A stretch of 64,000 bases of DNA from Doris montereyensis (lineage: Eukaryota; Mollusca; Gastropoda; Nudibranchia; Dorididae), in NCBI GenBank assembly GCA_037039925.1, contig JAXRKP010000405.1, positions 150,001 to 214,000 of the forward strand, written 5' to 3'. The notes under the pieces were generated by a model, which did not search any database, was not told the DNA's origin, and was given only the letters and a program-made list of their open reading frames with translations. This document shows positions 55,901-64,000 of the stretch, one piece after another (within the stretch, counting starts at the first letter, position 1; every line of letters begins with the position of its first letter). A program made the position numbers and the translations under genes.

Positions 55901-56594
55901 AATGTTTAAACTAAGGACCGTTGTTAACACAGTCATCCCTTATAGTCATGTACACAGAAACCAGACGTACATGTATCAGCTCCCTGTTAGTGTTCATAAT
56001 TTCAGGTGTTCTGACTGCAAGTTCATGGTTGCCACCCATTCTTATTAAATCATTTGAGTACAATTTTAGATGTCCAATGTGTGAAACTAATTTTACGTTG
56101 AAAATACAGTCAGACCCGCTTATTCCAAATTCGATTTTAACAAATTTCCGGTTATTCTAAATATAAAAAACAAAAACAAACAATTTTGTCTCTAGATATG
56201 TGAACCAGCTAATCCAAATCTTGACGTTTTTTAGTCCATGGAGAAAAATCAAAGATTTGATTGAATGAAATCCCATCATAAATCAAAATGAAAATCACAA
56301 TAGTACCACACAAGTCTCCCTGGTTAATTTCAATTAGTAAACAAGATACTGCACCATAGAATTGATTATTATTATCCTCACTATTGTATTTCAATTTCTG
56401 TTTTTAAAATCTCATCATAGATGATATCTTTCTATTTGTTATTGTTTGTATGTTATTGGTTTGGTTTTATTTACTTCCTGCAGTGTCCCATCGAGTGGTT
56501 TCATTACGGTTGTGTTGGTCTGGCACAAGCACCCAAAGGCAAGTGGTACTGCCCTCAATGTACAGCTGCCATGAAAAGGCGAGGAAGACGGTGA
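46916..56594 (+). CDS. ING3: Inhibitor of growth protein 3 (10 exons), with several coding lesions
   Basis: Exons: 46916-46943, 48694-48765, 50841-50947, 51539-51604, 52961-53057, 53564-53617, 53963-54225, 54689-54842, 55099-55345, 56484-56594. ING3 is a nuclear subunit of the NuA4/TIP60 acetyltransferase complex; its PHD finger reads H3K4me3. The N-terminal ING coiled-coil domain starts MLYLEDYLE and continues LEMREMDLQVSNALDTLD, YYKALEDTDEKVQLANHIYE, KFKMELEADNAGITEVLEK. A Ser/Asn/Ala/Gln-rich linker follows, with a (T/R)TSSMKASYD block, then the Cys4-His-Cys3 PHD with CLC, CDNNDCPIEWFHYGCVGL and GKWYCPQC, and the basic tail AAMKRRGRR. Oddities are an in-frame TGA at 48729-48731, a lost frame in exon 8, and two opposite shifts in exon 9. 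The identification is secure; integrity of the gene as written is not. Confidence 0.95.
46944..48693. other. ING3 intron 1
   Basis: AT-rich. Contains a TA-type MITE (47923-48473); otherwise nothing recognised. Confidence 0.5.
47923..48473. mobile_element. MITE with CAGTATTCGATGGATAAT ends, ~551 bp
   Basis: Left TA-CAGTATTCGATGGATAAT and inverted right CAATAGCTACCGGATAATTG. Same terminal family as 7648 and 33938, diverged. Confidence 0.5.
48694..48765 (+). CDS. ING3: ING3 exon 2, with in-frame TGA
   Basis: Acceptor tcttttcag, donor gtaaga. It reads IENLPMEMREN, then TGA (48729-48731), then LEMREMDLQVS. The stop sits where the family has Arg, so CGA to TGA (a CpG transition) is the simplest lesion. 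Phase 1 in and phase 1 out are correct. Confidence 0.92.
48766..50840. other. ING3 intron 2
   Basis: AT-rich, no recognised element. Confidence 0.4.
50841..50947 (+). CDS. ING3: ING3 exon 3
   Basis: Acceptor ttttctcaag, donor gtatgg. After completing Asn it encodes ALDTLDESVKTFFKKCQQQN then TKKEWKEEQLKKIKE, the middle of the ING helix. It ends in phase 0. Confidence 0.92.
51005..51245 (-). mobile_element. SINE, second family (copy 4)
   Basis: Complementary order of GATCTTGGGATGTTTAGTAG, CCTGTAAACAGCCAATGGAT, CACAGTGTTGTGATATGCAC and GTCGATCCACTTACTGACC. In ING3 intron 3. Confidence 0.7.
51539..51604 (+). CDS. ING3: ING3 exon 4
   Basis: Acceptor gtttccacag, donor gtaatg. It has 22 codons, GYYKALEDTDEKVQLANHIY EL, nearly invariant in ING3. 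Confidence 0.95.
51713..51817 (+). CDS. Possible alternative terminal exon of ING3
   Basis: A strong acceptor (T-rich tract ending ttttttag at 51712) opens a phase-0 frame compatible with ING3 exon 4, reading DIPQVVIGKVSEQVFIKMKQ then AKLKFKRFKQTHTT and TGA. AATAAA follows at about 51918. If used, it would give a short ING3 of ING-helix fragments plus a basic tail and no PHD. There is no family evidence for this exon; it may be chance. Confidence 0.25.
   Translation, partial: DIPQVVIGKVSEQVFIKMKQAKLKFKRFKQTHTT
52527..52672 (+). repeat. Short interspersed repeat (~140 bp family)
   Basis: Begins GTGGGCGGTTGGCAGGTGTA and ends GGTAGATGGGGTAAATTTTT. In ING3 intron 4. Other copies at 4223, 18488, 19050(-), 24924(-), 59534 and 63653. 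Confidence 0.7.
52961..53057 (+). CDS. ING3: ING3 exon 5
   Basis: Acceptor gattttcag, donor gtgaga. It encodes VDRHSRRLDQELSKFKMELE then ADNAGITEVLEK, the end of the ING domain. It ends in phase 1. Confidence 0.95.
53564..53617 (+). CDS. ING3: ING3 exon 6
   Basis: Acceptor ttttcccag, donor gtaagt. It encodes R(SLELDKPPQNTNNNKTE), the start of the low-complexity linker, and ends in phase 1. Confidence 0.88.
53963..54225 (+). CDS. ING3: ING3 exon 7 (linker), second AG of a tandem acceptor
   Basis: The open conserved-style frame reads KTSPHAQSSLTNNSDKRPTT, then DVLSSLANEVARESLGG, and ends GAGSAAIAAAASQAIAATQQ before gtgatg. The acceptor tract ends gccagAG. Using the first AG (exon from 53961) enters the wrong phase and hits a stop; the second AG, 2 nt on, keeps frame. 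So either the second AG is used or 2 nt are inserted. Confidence 0.82.
54689..54842 (+). CDS. ING3: ING3 exon 8, -1 frameshift or downstream acceptor
   Basis: Canonical acceptor ctctcaacag, donor gtgagt. The conserved frame contains HTSSMKASYDLMNKNQSVLP then KDINLSMSQSASAPGTPE. Phase 0 entry at 54689 reads LQQGRGIRQA and stops at 54719-54721, so one base is missing near 54703-54705. Alternatively, the AG at 54701-54702 enters the right frame directly (RHTSSMKASYD). Confidence 0.85.
55099..55345 (+). CDS. ING3: ING3 exon 9, poly-Gln/Ala linker and first half of PHD, with compensating frameshifts
   Basis: Acceptor aactccag, donor gtaagt. It starts QTSKAAALAAQQQQQAVAAA in one frame. The conserved SDDPSGDVQVDEWQADPNEP RYCLCNNVS block is in a different frame, and YGDMVGCDNND returns to the first. 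So one base is missing somewhere in 55184-55222 and one is extra at about 55312. Total length (247 nt) keeps outer phases, leaving the exon stop-free but without the first zinc ligands (CLC, 55291-55299) as written. Confidence 0.9.
55540..55620 (+). repeat. Partial duplication of ING3 exon 9 acceptor region
   Basis: TAACTCCAGACAAACATCTAAGGCAGCAGC repeats the acceptor and first bases of exon 9 (55089-55122) with one or two changes; weak similarity extends upstream. It lies in the following intron. Confidence 0.75.
56484..56594 (+). CDS. ING3: ING3 exon 10, PHD C-terminal half and stop
   Basis: Acceptor cttcctgcag. It has 36 codons plus TGA: CPIEWFHYGCVGLAQAPKGK then WYCPQCTAAMKRRGRR. It supplies the His and last Cys ligands of the PHD and the basic tail. 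Confidence 0.96.
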   Translation, partial: CPIEWFHYGCVGLAQAPKGKWYCPQCTAAMKRRGRR

Positions 56595-57019
56595 CATGGA
56601 AATATGTAGCTTGGTATGGGTGTTGTAAAACTGAAAGTTAGCATTTTGTCGGAGAGTGGTGTATTTTTGTCACTAGTTTGTTTATTTTGAAAGATTGTTT
56701 CTTATAGGATCCACAGAATGTGTTTATTCAACTTCAGGGATTTTGTCGTTTTGGGTTTTTTTTGCAAATAGAATGATTGGATTTTATAAGAACTTTTCAA
56801 ATTTGTATTTGAAGTGAAGCCTTGTCATTTTATCATTCCTGTAGTGCCCTTAGGTTTATATTACGTCAACATGAAAGGTCCCGTGCATGAGTTACCTGAA
56901 TTATTGGGAGGTAACTCTGTATGGGAAGTTGAGTCACTAACACTTCAAAATAATGAGTTACCTGAATTATTGGGAGGTAACTCTGTATGGGAAGTTGAGT
57001 CACTAACACTTCAAAGTAA
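56595..57019 (+). other. ING3 3' UTR/downstream region
   Basis: AT-rich, with a 66-bp tandem duplication (56889-57020). The polyadenylation site could not be placed; AATAAA is not seen until MITE sequence further on. Confidence 0.4.
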
Positions 57020-57020
57020 T
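56889..57020. repeat. Tandem duplication, 2 x 66 bp
   Basis: GAGTTACCTGAATTATTGGG units start at 56889/56891 and 56955/56957, with one substitution at the end. Likely ING3 3' UTR. Confidence 0.95.
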
Positions 57021-57021
57021 A

Positions 57022-57755
57022 CAGTGGAACTTCTCTAATCGGGAACCTGTGGAATTGGGAAATCTGGCCAATCAGGAAGGTATCCCAGTAAATGGAATTT
57101 TTAAAAATATTTTACTCTCTAAAAGGGAAAGCTGCCTGGCTAATTGGGACAATTTTTCGTTGGCTTGCATTAATTGTCATCACCATTTTTCCCATTAATG
57201 TTTATGCAACATTCCCTTGTTATCCAAATTTAGTTTCTGTGTCAAACAATCAATTATCACTCTTGCATTAATGCCAGAGGTGTTATACATTACATATTTA
57301 GACGATGTCGAAGTGCCAGTTCACGATGACTGTAAGCTAGACGTGCCAGACATCCATTATGCAGGTGTGAAATCAGGCGTCACACCAGTCCTTACTTGTC
57401 CACCTTACAATACAGTACGATGTTGACATGGGGTGGCACTTAGAAAGCAGACTCATTCATTATCAAAGCCTTTCATTGCCCGCTTAACCTGTCAATCACA
57501 AGGGTGGATATGTGAGATTTAACAATCCACCATGCATTTTTGACTCTGTGGTTTATCTATCCTACCGTCCAATGAAGATCAACTGTGAGTGACACCACTG
57601 AGTAATGCCATATTTGTTGTTTCGATCAACTGATCCTGTAACTAAGTACTCAAACTGTTGAGGGAAAAACCAAAGTCCCGGGGTAATGGGGAAACCCGGC
57701 TAATCATGACAATATTACGATCCACCTAGATTTCCGAATGAGAGAGGTTCCACTG
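57022..57755. mobile_element. Pogo-like TIR element, ~734 bp
   Basis: TA-CAGTGGAACTTCTCTAATCG at the left, inverted CAGTGGAACCTCTCTCATTC at the right. Internal CTAATTGGGACAATT/GCTAATCATGACAAT words are subterminal inverted repeats. The short frame at 57217-57426 has no recognised domain. Confidence 0.65.
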
Positions 57756-58410
57756 TCCTTATACTATTGTTTTCTTATTATTTTACTCTAGTGTTATTTT
57801 TTTTATCTTTTTCTAATGGGCTTGAAAATTTCTTTATTTGATGTATATCTTCATATGAGGACTCATTTTTGTCATAAACGTAGAAAAATGTATTGGAAAG
57901 TGATGTAATGTTCGTTCACAGTCACAGGTCAAGTTTAAAAGAACAAAATTCTCCTATGTCCGCATATTATGAAAATGGGGGGGCTTTGATTGGTTGTTGT
58001 CGGGGTTTTTTTTTTGGGGGGGGTGCTTTGATTGGTTGTTGTTGGAGTGTTTTTTTATTACTTTAGTTATTTTATTTTACAGGTGCGGGTCATGTTTATT
58101 TGGGGGGGGGGGTTTGCTTGGTTGATTTGTTTGGGGTCTTTTCTTTCTATAAACCTCTAACAGAGTTACAAGTGCATGAAAATAATGAGTCTGAACCTTT
58201 CCCCAGCAGTAGAAAATTTACCACCTGAAATTTAACTCCTAATGGCAAAATGAAATGAGATGGAACTTTGTCGTTATTATACTTCTCCTTTATCAAATAT
58301 TAATTTAATACTATATGTATGAAGCCATTAAGTACATAGTGTTGATAAGAAACAGGTTTGTTAGCATTCATATCTTTTCTTATAGAAATCTACTTCAACT
58401 TCAATACATA

Positions 58411-58713
58411 CGGTCCAACCCTCTTATATTGACATCACTGGGACCACCAAATTTTATCGATATAAGAGGTCGATGTATCAGAGCAACCAATAAAATAAAG
58501 AAACACCATCAAAAACAAGCCATAATACAATCGTGGTGATCGAGTAGCGCTTTGATTGGTGCAGGGCACAGGATTTCATTGGTCGAAGAGCATGCATTTT
58601 CATTGGCTTTGATTGGTCCAGTAAGCAGAATTTCATTGGTCGAAGAGCATGCGTTTTAATTGGCTTTGATGTGACATCAACATATGTAGGATGTCGATAT
58701 ATGTGGGTTGGAC
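58411..58713. mobile_element. TA-flanked MITE with CCAAT-rich core, ~303 bp
   Basis: GGTCCAACCCTCTTATATTG at the left and inverted GTCCAACCCACATATATCG at the right, with TA outside both. The core (58550-58680) has a 57-bp tandem repeat with six ATTGG pentamers. Confidence 0.6.
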
Positions 58714-59533
58714 TAGATGAATAGTGTTCTAAGAATGACATGCTCTGCAAATGTGTGCATCCTGTTTGTATGTAATTTCCTGATACCACTCAAAGTCTAT
58801 ATTTAGTCTAAAGGGAGAGAAAGTAGAGGGCTTCAGTTACATATTTTTGTTTCTTTATTTGTTTAATATTATTTGTATGAAATAGTAGGTCAGAGACGGA
58901 CATGTCTTTGCTTCTTTTTTTTTCTGGTATTGTTTTCTTTAGTAATGTAATATTTCATTTATATATTATGTATATTTTATTGACTTTGGCAAGAACAAAG
59001 TTGCCATCTTTACGCACATTACAGTCTGTCAATTTTTATTCATCCTACATATTTTTATATCTGTAGTGACCAGTTGCAATTAATTGGTCCATATTGATTG
59101 CCAAATTATTTAAACGTCCCAGCTGAGTGGAAAATGATTGTAATTTCTGATTAATGAGTGAGAAAGTTGTGATGTTTAACAGGGCTAATAGTGACAAATT
59201 TTGAAATTAGATGATAATAAAAAAGGTATAATCCTGTTGTTGCGTTTGATGTGGTTAAATGATTAGTTTGATAAATGTGCATATATGCATTTTGTGTGTT
59301 TTTAATTTGTTTGTCTTTGGGTTTTTTGTTGGGTTTTCGTCACCATCATGTTCTCATTCAACTTCTCTTTGAATTTTGTTCACAATTGCAAAAATTAATA
59401 AATACATTTTTGGTAAAAAAACAAGAAACCCTGGTGTTTCTCTTTTTTATTATTGTGCTAAATTGGTATGACTAATGACATTCAAGTAACCTTTGAATGT
59501 GCAGAATTCTTGAATGTTATTCACGTTATTATA

Positions 59534-59676
59534 GTGGGCAGTTGGCAGGCGCTAGTGGTAGGTCCTACTTCATTCCTTTCACTCTCTCACATGTCTTACA
59601 CCTTGTTGTTTCCTCCTCTGAATATACCCTGAGATCACTGCATTTGATGGACAGGGTAAATTGCAATTAACCAAAG
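59534..59676 (+). repeat. Short interspersed repeat (~140 bp family)
   Basis: Begins GTGGGCAGTTGGCAGGCGCT, contains TGGTAGGTCCTACTT and TTGTTGTTTCCTCCTC, ends GGACAGGGTAAATTGCAATT. Confidence 0.75.
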
Positions 59677-59755
59677 ACGCGTCAGTCATTTTTTCTAATT
59701 GTGCAATGGTAAAAATAATTCTTCATGCTATACATTTGAAACTCAAGTAGCTTAA

Positions 59756-60690
59756 CCTTACGTTGCCGAGTTCGGGGACTATAGTTGAAACTTCCGGTTA
59801 TCATTCGTATTACCCGACTTGACTGTAGTCGAAACTTGACCAACTCCACTAAAAAGGCCGAATATAGGATAAATGAAGTAAATTGTTTTGTAGAGTAGTT
59901 TCCCATCCATCGTAATAGACTGCTGCTACTGCATGATTTTTTTTCGTTTAAAATTTGCCAATTTGACCCAGCTTTGACCTATTTTTCCGACTTGTTTACA
60001 CCGGTAACCTCGAAATTGTGGATTTCAATGATGAACACATTATGCATTGTTATGAATCTGATTCTGATGAGGCTAGGATTGAAGATACTGATGATCCACG
60101 GTGCAGCAAATATGATAGAAGTGTTGAAGAGTTTACTGACTCTAACAGTGACAATGAAATGTATGAGGCTCTTCGGGAAAAACACAAGAATAGAAGACAC
60201 TGAGACAGGCCAGCTCAGCAAAATAAAAAATGTTAAATCTTGATTACTGTTTTCGTGTCATTTTGTGTATTTTTCTTAATAATTGCATTTTTGTGTGTTT
60301 GGTATGCAACATGAATAATTGTATTTTTTCACATTATTGTCCCATTCTTCCCTTTTCTTTGTCTTCCTCACACTGCAATACAACTCACAAAGGATGATTA
60401 GCCTTTAATATGCTTCACAATGGTGTCATTTTCACTGAGATGTGATAAAAAAATCATCAATCGTCAAAATCCAAGATGGTTGTCAAAATCACATGACCTC
60501 ATTTACATACTTTGAATAGTTATTCATATAGCACAATATATCATGAGTATGTCTGGAAAGTTTCAATCGAATTATCTATTGTAGTTTGGAAATGAGATTT
60601 TTTTTCCTGATATGAGTCACTTTAAGGATTTCAGCCAAAATGCATGGCAATGGCAAAGACATCCGGTGTAAAATGAGTGGCAACGTAAGG
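59756..60690 (+). mobile_element. piggyBac-like element relic
   Basis: Ends CCTTACGTTGCC (59756) and inverted GGCAACGTAAGG (ending 60690). TTAA flanks the left end directly (59752-59755) and the right end after two extra T (60693-60696), the piggyBac target. Inside is a short acidic frame resembling a piggyBac transposase N-terminus; the catalytic domain is missing. Confidence 0.65.
60018..60203 (+). pseudogene. piggyBac-type transposase N-terminal fragment (61 aa)
   Basis: Reads MDFNDEHIMHCYESDSDEAR, IEDTDDPRCSKYDRSVEEFT, DSNSDNEMYEALREKHKNRR, H. Acidic and Ser/Asp-rich, as are piggyBac N-termini. The call rests mainly on the enclosing TTAA-flanked inverted repeats; no catalytic residues are present. 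Confidence 0.45.
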
Positions 60691-61095
60691 TTTTAAAGTG
60701 ATGCTATTAATGACCAGCACAGAATAAAGAAGGAAATTGAGTGAGTCATGAATCAATCAATGTTACCTAGTGTCAGCATCAACTAAGGAAAATATGATTT
60801 ATTGTATAGATAATTGTTCGTGTTGAATAATTAAATTTGATTTTATTCAAAGGGAAAGTGTGTTTATGTGACTGTACTTACTTCAAACTTATTTATGCAG
60901 TGTATACAGATTTTTCTTCATTCGAACTTGGATTTTTGAGTAATCTTTTGTTTGATCACATAGGTATATAAAATCGGATAGCTTTGTTGATGAAAACATG
61001 GTGAATTTCTTGTCATAAACATTCCCCTTTATCTTTACTTTGAAGAAAGAAGAAGTACATGTAAAAGAATGGTTGATTTTGGGTTACAGTTTATA

Positions 61096-61355
61096 AATTT
61101 CTTTTCTTTCTTTATCAGCTCCCATTCTACCTTCCGGTGTATGGGTTTAGATGCCCGAAATGATCGTTCTCCAGGCTGCTCTGTGTCTGTCCTGACATTT
61201 TCGGTTTCCTTCCGTGAAAGTTAAATTTCTTTGCTTTAATGCCTCATAATATATCTTCTTCCCACTTCCTCCGAGGTCTGAGTTTTGGTCTTTTACCTTG
61301 AGTTTCAGCACTGTATACTTATTTACCTATTCCATTGTCATTCATTTTGTTTACA
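61096..61355 (-). mobile_element. LINE 3'-end fragment (copy D)
   Basis: Plus-strand CTTTCTTTATCAGCTCCCAT, GGTGTATGGGTTTAGATGCC and TTTGGTCTTTTACCTTGAGT match the inverted 3' end of copies B and C. 5'-truncated. Confidence 0.88.
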
Positions 61356-61415
61356 ATATATAATATATAACACATTTTTTAAAAGAAAGAAAATTGCTTA
61401 TTAAGAAGAGTAATA

Positions 61416-61783
61416 CAGTAGTTTCCGTCTAAGTGCATGCCGCCTAAGAGCACAGTTTGGCTGAGTGCACGGTCATCGCATGAAACAGTATTTTTTCTGC
61501 ATAAATTTACCCTCAGAAAACTCCGGCTAAGCACATGGTTTTGGGCATTTCCCATGCCAAACATCTGCTAAAAAATTCATCATAACTATGCTATTTCAAC
61601 TATTTGGTTCAAAAACCTATAAAAATAAATGCGTACACACACAACCACATGTGGGCCAACGGCAGTTCCAAGCCTGCAACAACTTAGGAATTCAGAGGAG
61701 AAAAATTAAATTCTCATTATCCCCACCTGATGTCGACATCACCATAATAAGTGAATCCGCCTAGGTACACAAGGAGACTACTG
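61416..61783. mobile_element. TA-flanked MITE, 368 bp
   Basis: TA-CAGTAGTTTCCGTCTAAGTG at the left, inverted CAGTAGTCTCCTTGTGTACC-TA at the right. TA target duplication on both sides. Same terminal style as 39802. Confidence 0.7.
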
Positions 61784-62261
61784 TACATAGATAGATACCC
61801 ATGGTCAAATTAATATCTTTTTTTAGGAAGATGAAATATGACACAGGGGAGGTGGGTGGCAATTACTATTACCGATATTCTCTTGTTTTCTTAGGGGGTT
61901 TTTGTTTGTTTTGGGTTTATTGCGTTGTTATGGGTTGTTGTGTTTTTTTTGTTGGGAGAGGGGGGGGTTGTTTTTTTTAATGTTTTCGTTGTTGCATATA
62001 GGCGGACTCTTGGTTCATTCCACACATATAACATTGAGAACAGTTAGTCACAAAAAGTAAGAACTGAGAATCATGCTTAAGTTCGAAAATCTACACTACA
62101 GTTCCTGTATAACTCTGTAACTTCTTAACCTAACCACGCGTGACTATGATTATATTTTCGATTGGAATTTTTTTTGTACAAGAAGCTAGTGACAATTAAT
62201 ATATAATAACCAACATGATGAGGAGATCACCGTGTTGTTCAAAAGTCGAGACTGATTGTCC

Positions 62262-62400
62262 CTCCTTTGACTTCCTATATTCTTTTGAACACTCTGTGCA
62301 CGTTAAAGATCCCTTAGCTGTTTACACTGCAGTGGGGGCAACATTTAAAATCCTACGAAAATACCCGAGATCACCTTAGTTATGGATGTCCGTAAAATCA
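62262..62400 (+). mobile_element. SINE, second family, truncated (copy 5)
   Basis: Has CACTCTGTGCACGTTAAAGA, TCCCTTAGCTGTTTACACTG and CCGAGATCACCTTAG. Confidence 0.65.
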
Positions 62401-62481
62401 ATTCAAAACAAATCGGGATATGTCCCGGTTGTTAAATTTGTTTTTCTTTCTTTTTCATAACAACGATTGTTCTATTAGTAT

Positions 62482-62483
<2 letters not shown>

Positions 62484-62528
<45 letters not shown>

Positions 62529-62536
62529 GGGAGAGA

Positions 62537-62615
<79 letters not shown>
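62484..62615. repeat. (GA)n microsatellite
   Basis: About 130 bp of GA with GAGG/GGGG interruptions. Confidence 0.97.
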
Positions 62616-62619
<4 letters not shown>

Positions 62620-62948
62620 ATATTTACATGTACATGTATGGTATATCATCATGCTTACTGTTATGAAGTTGTTTTTTTTTAGTTTGTACCAGAACCTTGT
62701 GTAGATGGCTGATTAATATGAATTGTCTATGACGGCCCCATTGAGATAACAATAATTTATAATACTATGATTTAATGATAATGGTAGAAGCTTGTAGAAT
62801 TCGGCCTTTTTGAAACCAGTGATGACTGTAATCGGTTGGAAAAAAGATATGATGTCGATGTCAAGATTTGACCCTTGCACATACGGCTTGCGAGTTTTCA
62901 AGTCAAGCACTACCTCTGAAATTACAACTACCAGAGAGACGAACGGAC

Positions 62949-62960
62949 AGAGAGAGAGAG

Positions 62961-63032
<72 letters not shown>

Positions 63033-63090
63033 GGGGGGGGGGGGATAGAGAGAGACATACAGACAGATATACAGAGAGAGGGGGGAGGAA
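62949..63090. repeat. (GA)n microsatellite with G-run and degenerate tail
   Basis: Pure GA to about 63031, then a G homopolymer and GA/CAGA-type degenerate repeats. Confidence 0.95.
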
Positions 63091-63414
63091 GGGGGAGAGA
63101 GCACAGGTACATTTTTATTGTGTGTCTTGTCTCTCATGATGTGTATGCCTAGTGATAGTGTGCTTTATCTTCCACTTATTCTCCCGTGTTTTATCTATGA
63201 TTCATTCGCCCCCCCTCCCCCCCTTCTCCTTAGCTATGCATTATCTATATTTGTTTTACACGGGCCTACACAACCTACACTTTCAGTTTCAGTTCATGAT
63301 GAGAAGCATAGCGTCGGGCAAAATGATTGGCGATAATCCAAATGAACAAATGGCGGCTTACATCACATTGTTGAATTTTCAAAATAGGTTTTACCAAAGC
63401 GAAAGCGCCGTTAA

Positions 63415-63485
63415 AACAATGCACGCATGTGCCGAGAATAGAACTCGGGGACCTGGTTAATGTGGTCAGCACAGCACCGTGAGCC
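63415..63485 (-). repeat. Degenerate tRNA-like segment
   Basis: On the minus strand GGCTCACGGTGCTGTGCTGA is followed by a box-B-like GAGTTCTATTCTC. Probably a SINE head; it cannot fold as a normal tRNA by inspection. Confidence 0.3.
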
Positions 63486-63652
63486 TTTTTATCTACGCGA
63501 CCCCACTTCCATTTACCCCCCCCTTTCTCCATACACACATCCCCAAATCTTTGTATGAAGAGAAGGAACATTACGATTGCTGTATCATAATTTGTCATGG
63601 ATCAGATATTTTTACTATTTTTGTCCTCGCCCCCCTCCCCATTCCTCCCACC

Positions 63653-63792
63653 AGTGGGTAGTTCGTAGGCGTTGCTGGTAGGTTCTACTTTTTTCCTCTC
63701 ACTTCTCTTTCATTAGTGTTGTTTTCTCTTAATTCACCATGTGATCACTTTATATGATGGACAGGGTACATTTCAATTAAACAAACAAACCC
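63653..63792 (+). repeat. Short interspersed repeat (~140 bp family)
   Basis: Contains GTAGGTTCTACTTTTTTCCT, GTTGTTTTCTCTTAATTCAC, and ends GGACAGGGTACATTTCAATT-AAACAAACAAA. Confidence 0.75.
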
Positions 63793-63835
63793 TCCCATCA
63801 TCCCTCCCGCTATTCCTTTGTATTACCTCATTTGC

Positions 63836-63866
<31 letters not shown>

Positions 63867-63893
63867 ATCTATCTATCTATCTATCTCCCTCTC
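63836..63893. repeat. (CTGT)n(ATCT)n compound microsatellite
   Basis: About six CTGT units followed by about five ATCT units. Confidence 0.97.
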
Positions 63894-64000
63894 TTTGCAA
63901 TACAGCTTGTCACTGGAATAATGGGTGAATAATGTTATTAATATGAACATAAACTTTGTAGGCAAACAACGAGCGTTAGGTAGCGACAAATGCCTACCCG

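Noticed and set aside
56106..56240. CAGTCAGACCCGCTTATTCC as the left end of another MITE
   Set aside because: No matching inverted end was found downstream, so the element cannot be delimited.
58478..58789. 103-aa minus frame with repeated KTHALRPMK
   Set aside because: It follows the 57-bp tandem repeat of a MITE; no independent evidence of coding.

Overview
This 64 kb window is nuclear DNA from an animal. The genes are split into many small exons by AT-rich introns packed with transposons, SINE-like repeats and very long (CT)n/(GA)n tracts. The repeat style points to a lophotrochozoan, most likely a mollusc, perhaps a gastropod; this is inferred from repeat style, not from a diagnostic gene.

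Three conserved genes can be reconstructed exon by exon. (1) 33-14004, + strand: five exons of a START-domain phosphatidylcholine transfer protein (PCTP); the N-terminal exon or exons lie left of the window. (2) 29509-46190, - strand: a complete nine-exon AMT gene, the mitochondrial glycine-cleavage T protein, with a targeting presequence. (3) 46916-56594, + strand: a complete ten-exon ING3 gene, the PHD-finger subunit of NuA4/TIP60, starting with exon 1 (MLYLEDYLE). PCTP and AMT converge. AMT and ING3 are head to head with about 725 bp between start codons, suggesting a shared bidirectional promoter.

All three genes carry coding lesions that break the frame expected from their families. PCTP has two indels, AMT has one junction that loses frame, and ING3 has an in-frame TGA, a frameshift (or unusual acceptor) and a compensating pair of shifts across the first half of the PHD finger. 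Because unrelated conserved genes share this, residual long-read consensus error is the simplest explanation; a decayed duplicate of the locus is the alternative.

Mobile DNA by region: PCTP intron 1 holds a degenerate RTE-like LINE. The next PCTP intron holds three nested terminal-inverted-repeat elements, the innermost a PIF/Harbinger relic. The last PCTP intron holds about 0.8 kb of (CT)n. The PCTP-AMT interval holds a full-length LINE with target-site duplication, TA-flanked MITEs, a 223-bp tandem duplication and tRNA-derived SINEs. AMT intron 1 holds the most striking structure, a palindrome of about 3.8 kb (42045-45844). AMT intron 8 holds an internally deleted LINE with intact ends. Downstream of ING3 lie several MITEs, a piggyBac-like relic and GA microsatellites.

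No CRISPR, rRNA gene, functional tRNA gene or prokaryotic operon was seen. Exon boundaries were read by eye from splice sites, frame continuity and remembered family motifs; no alignment was run.
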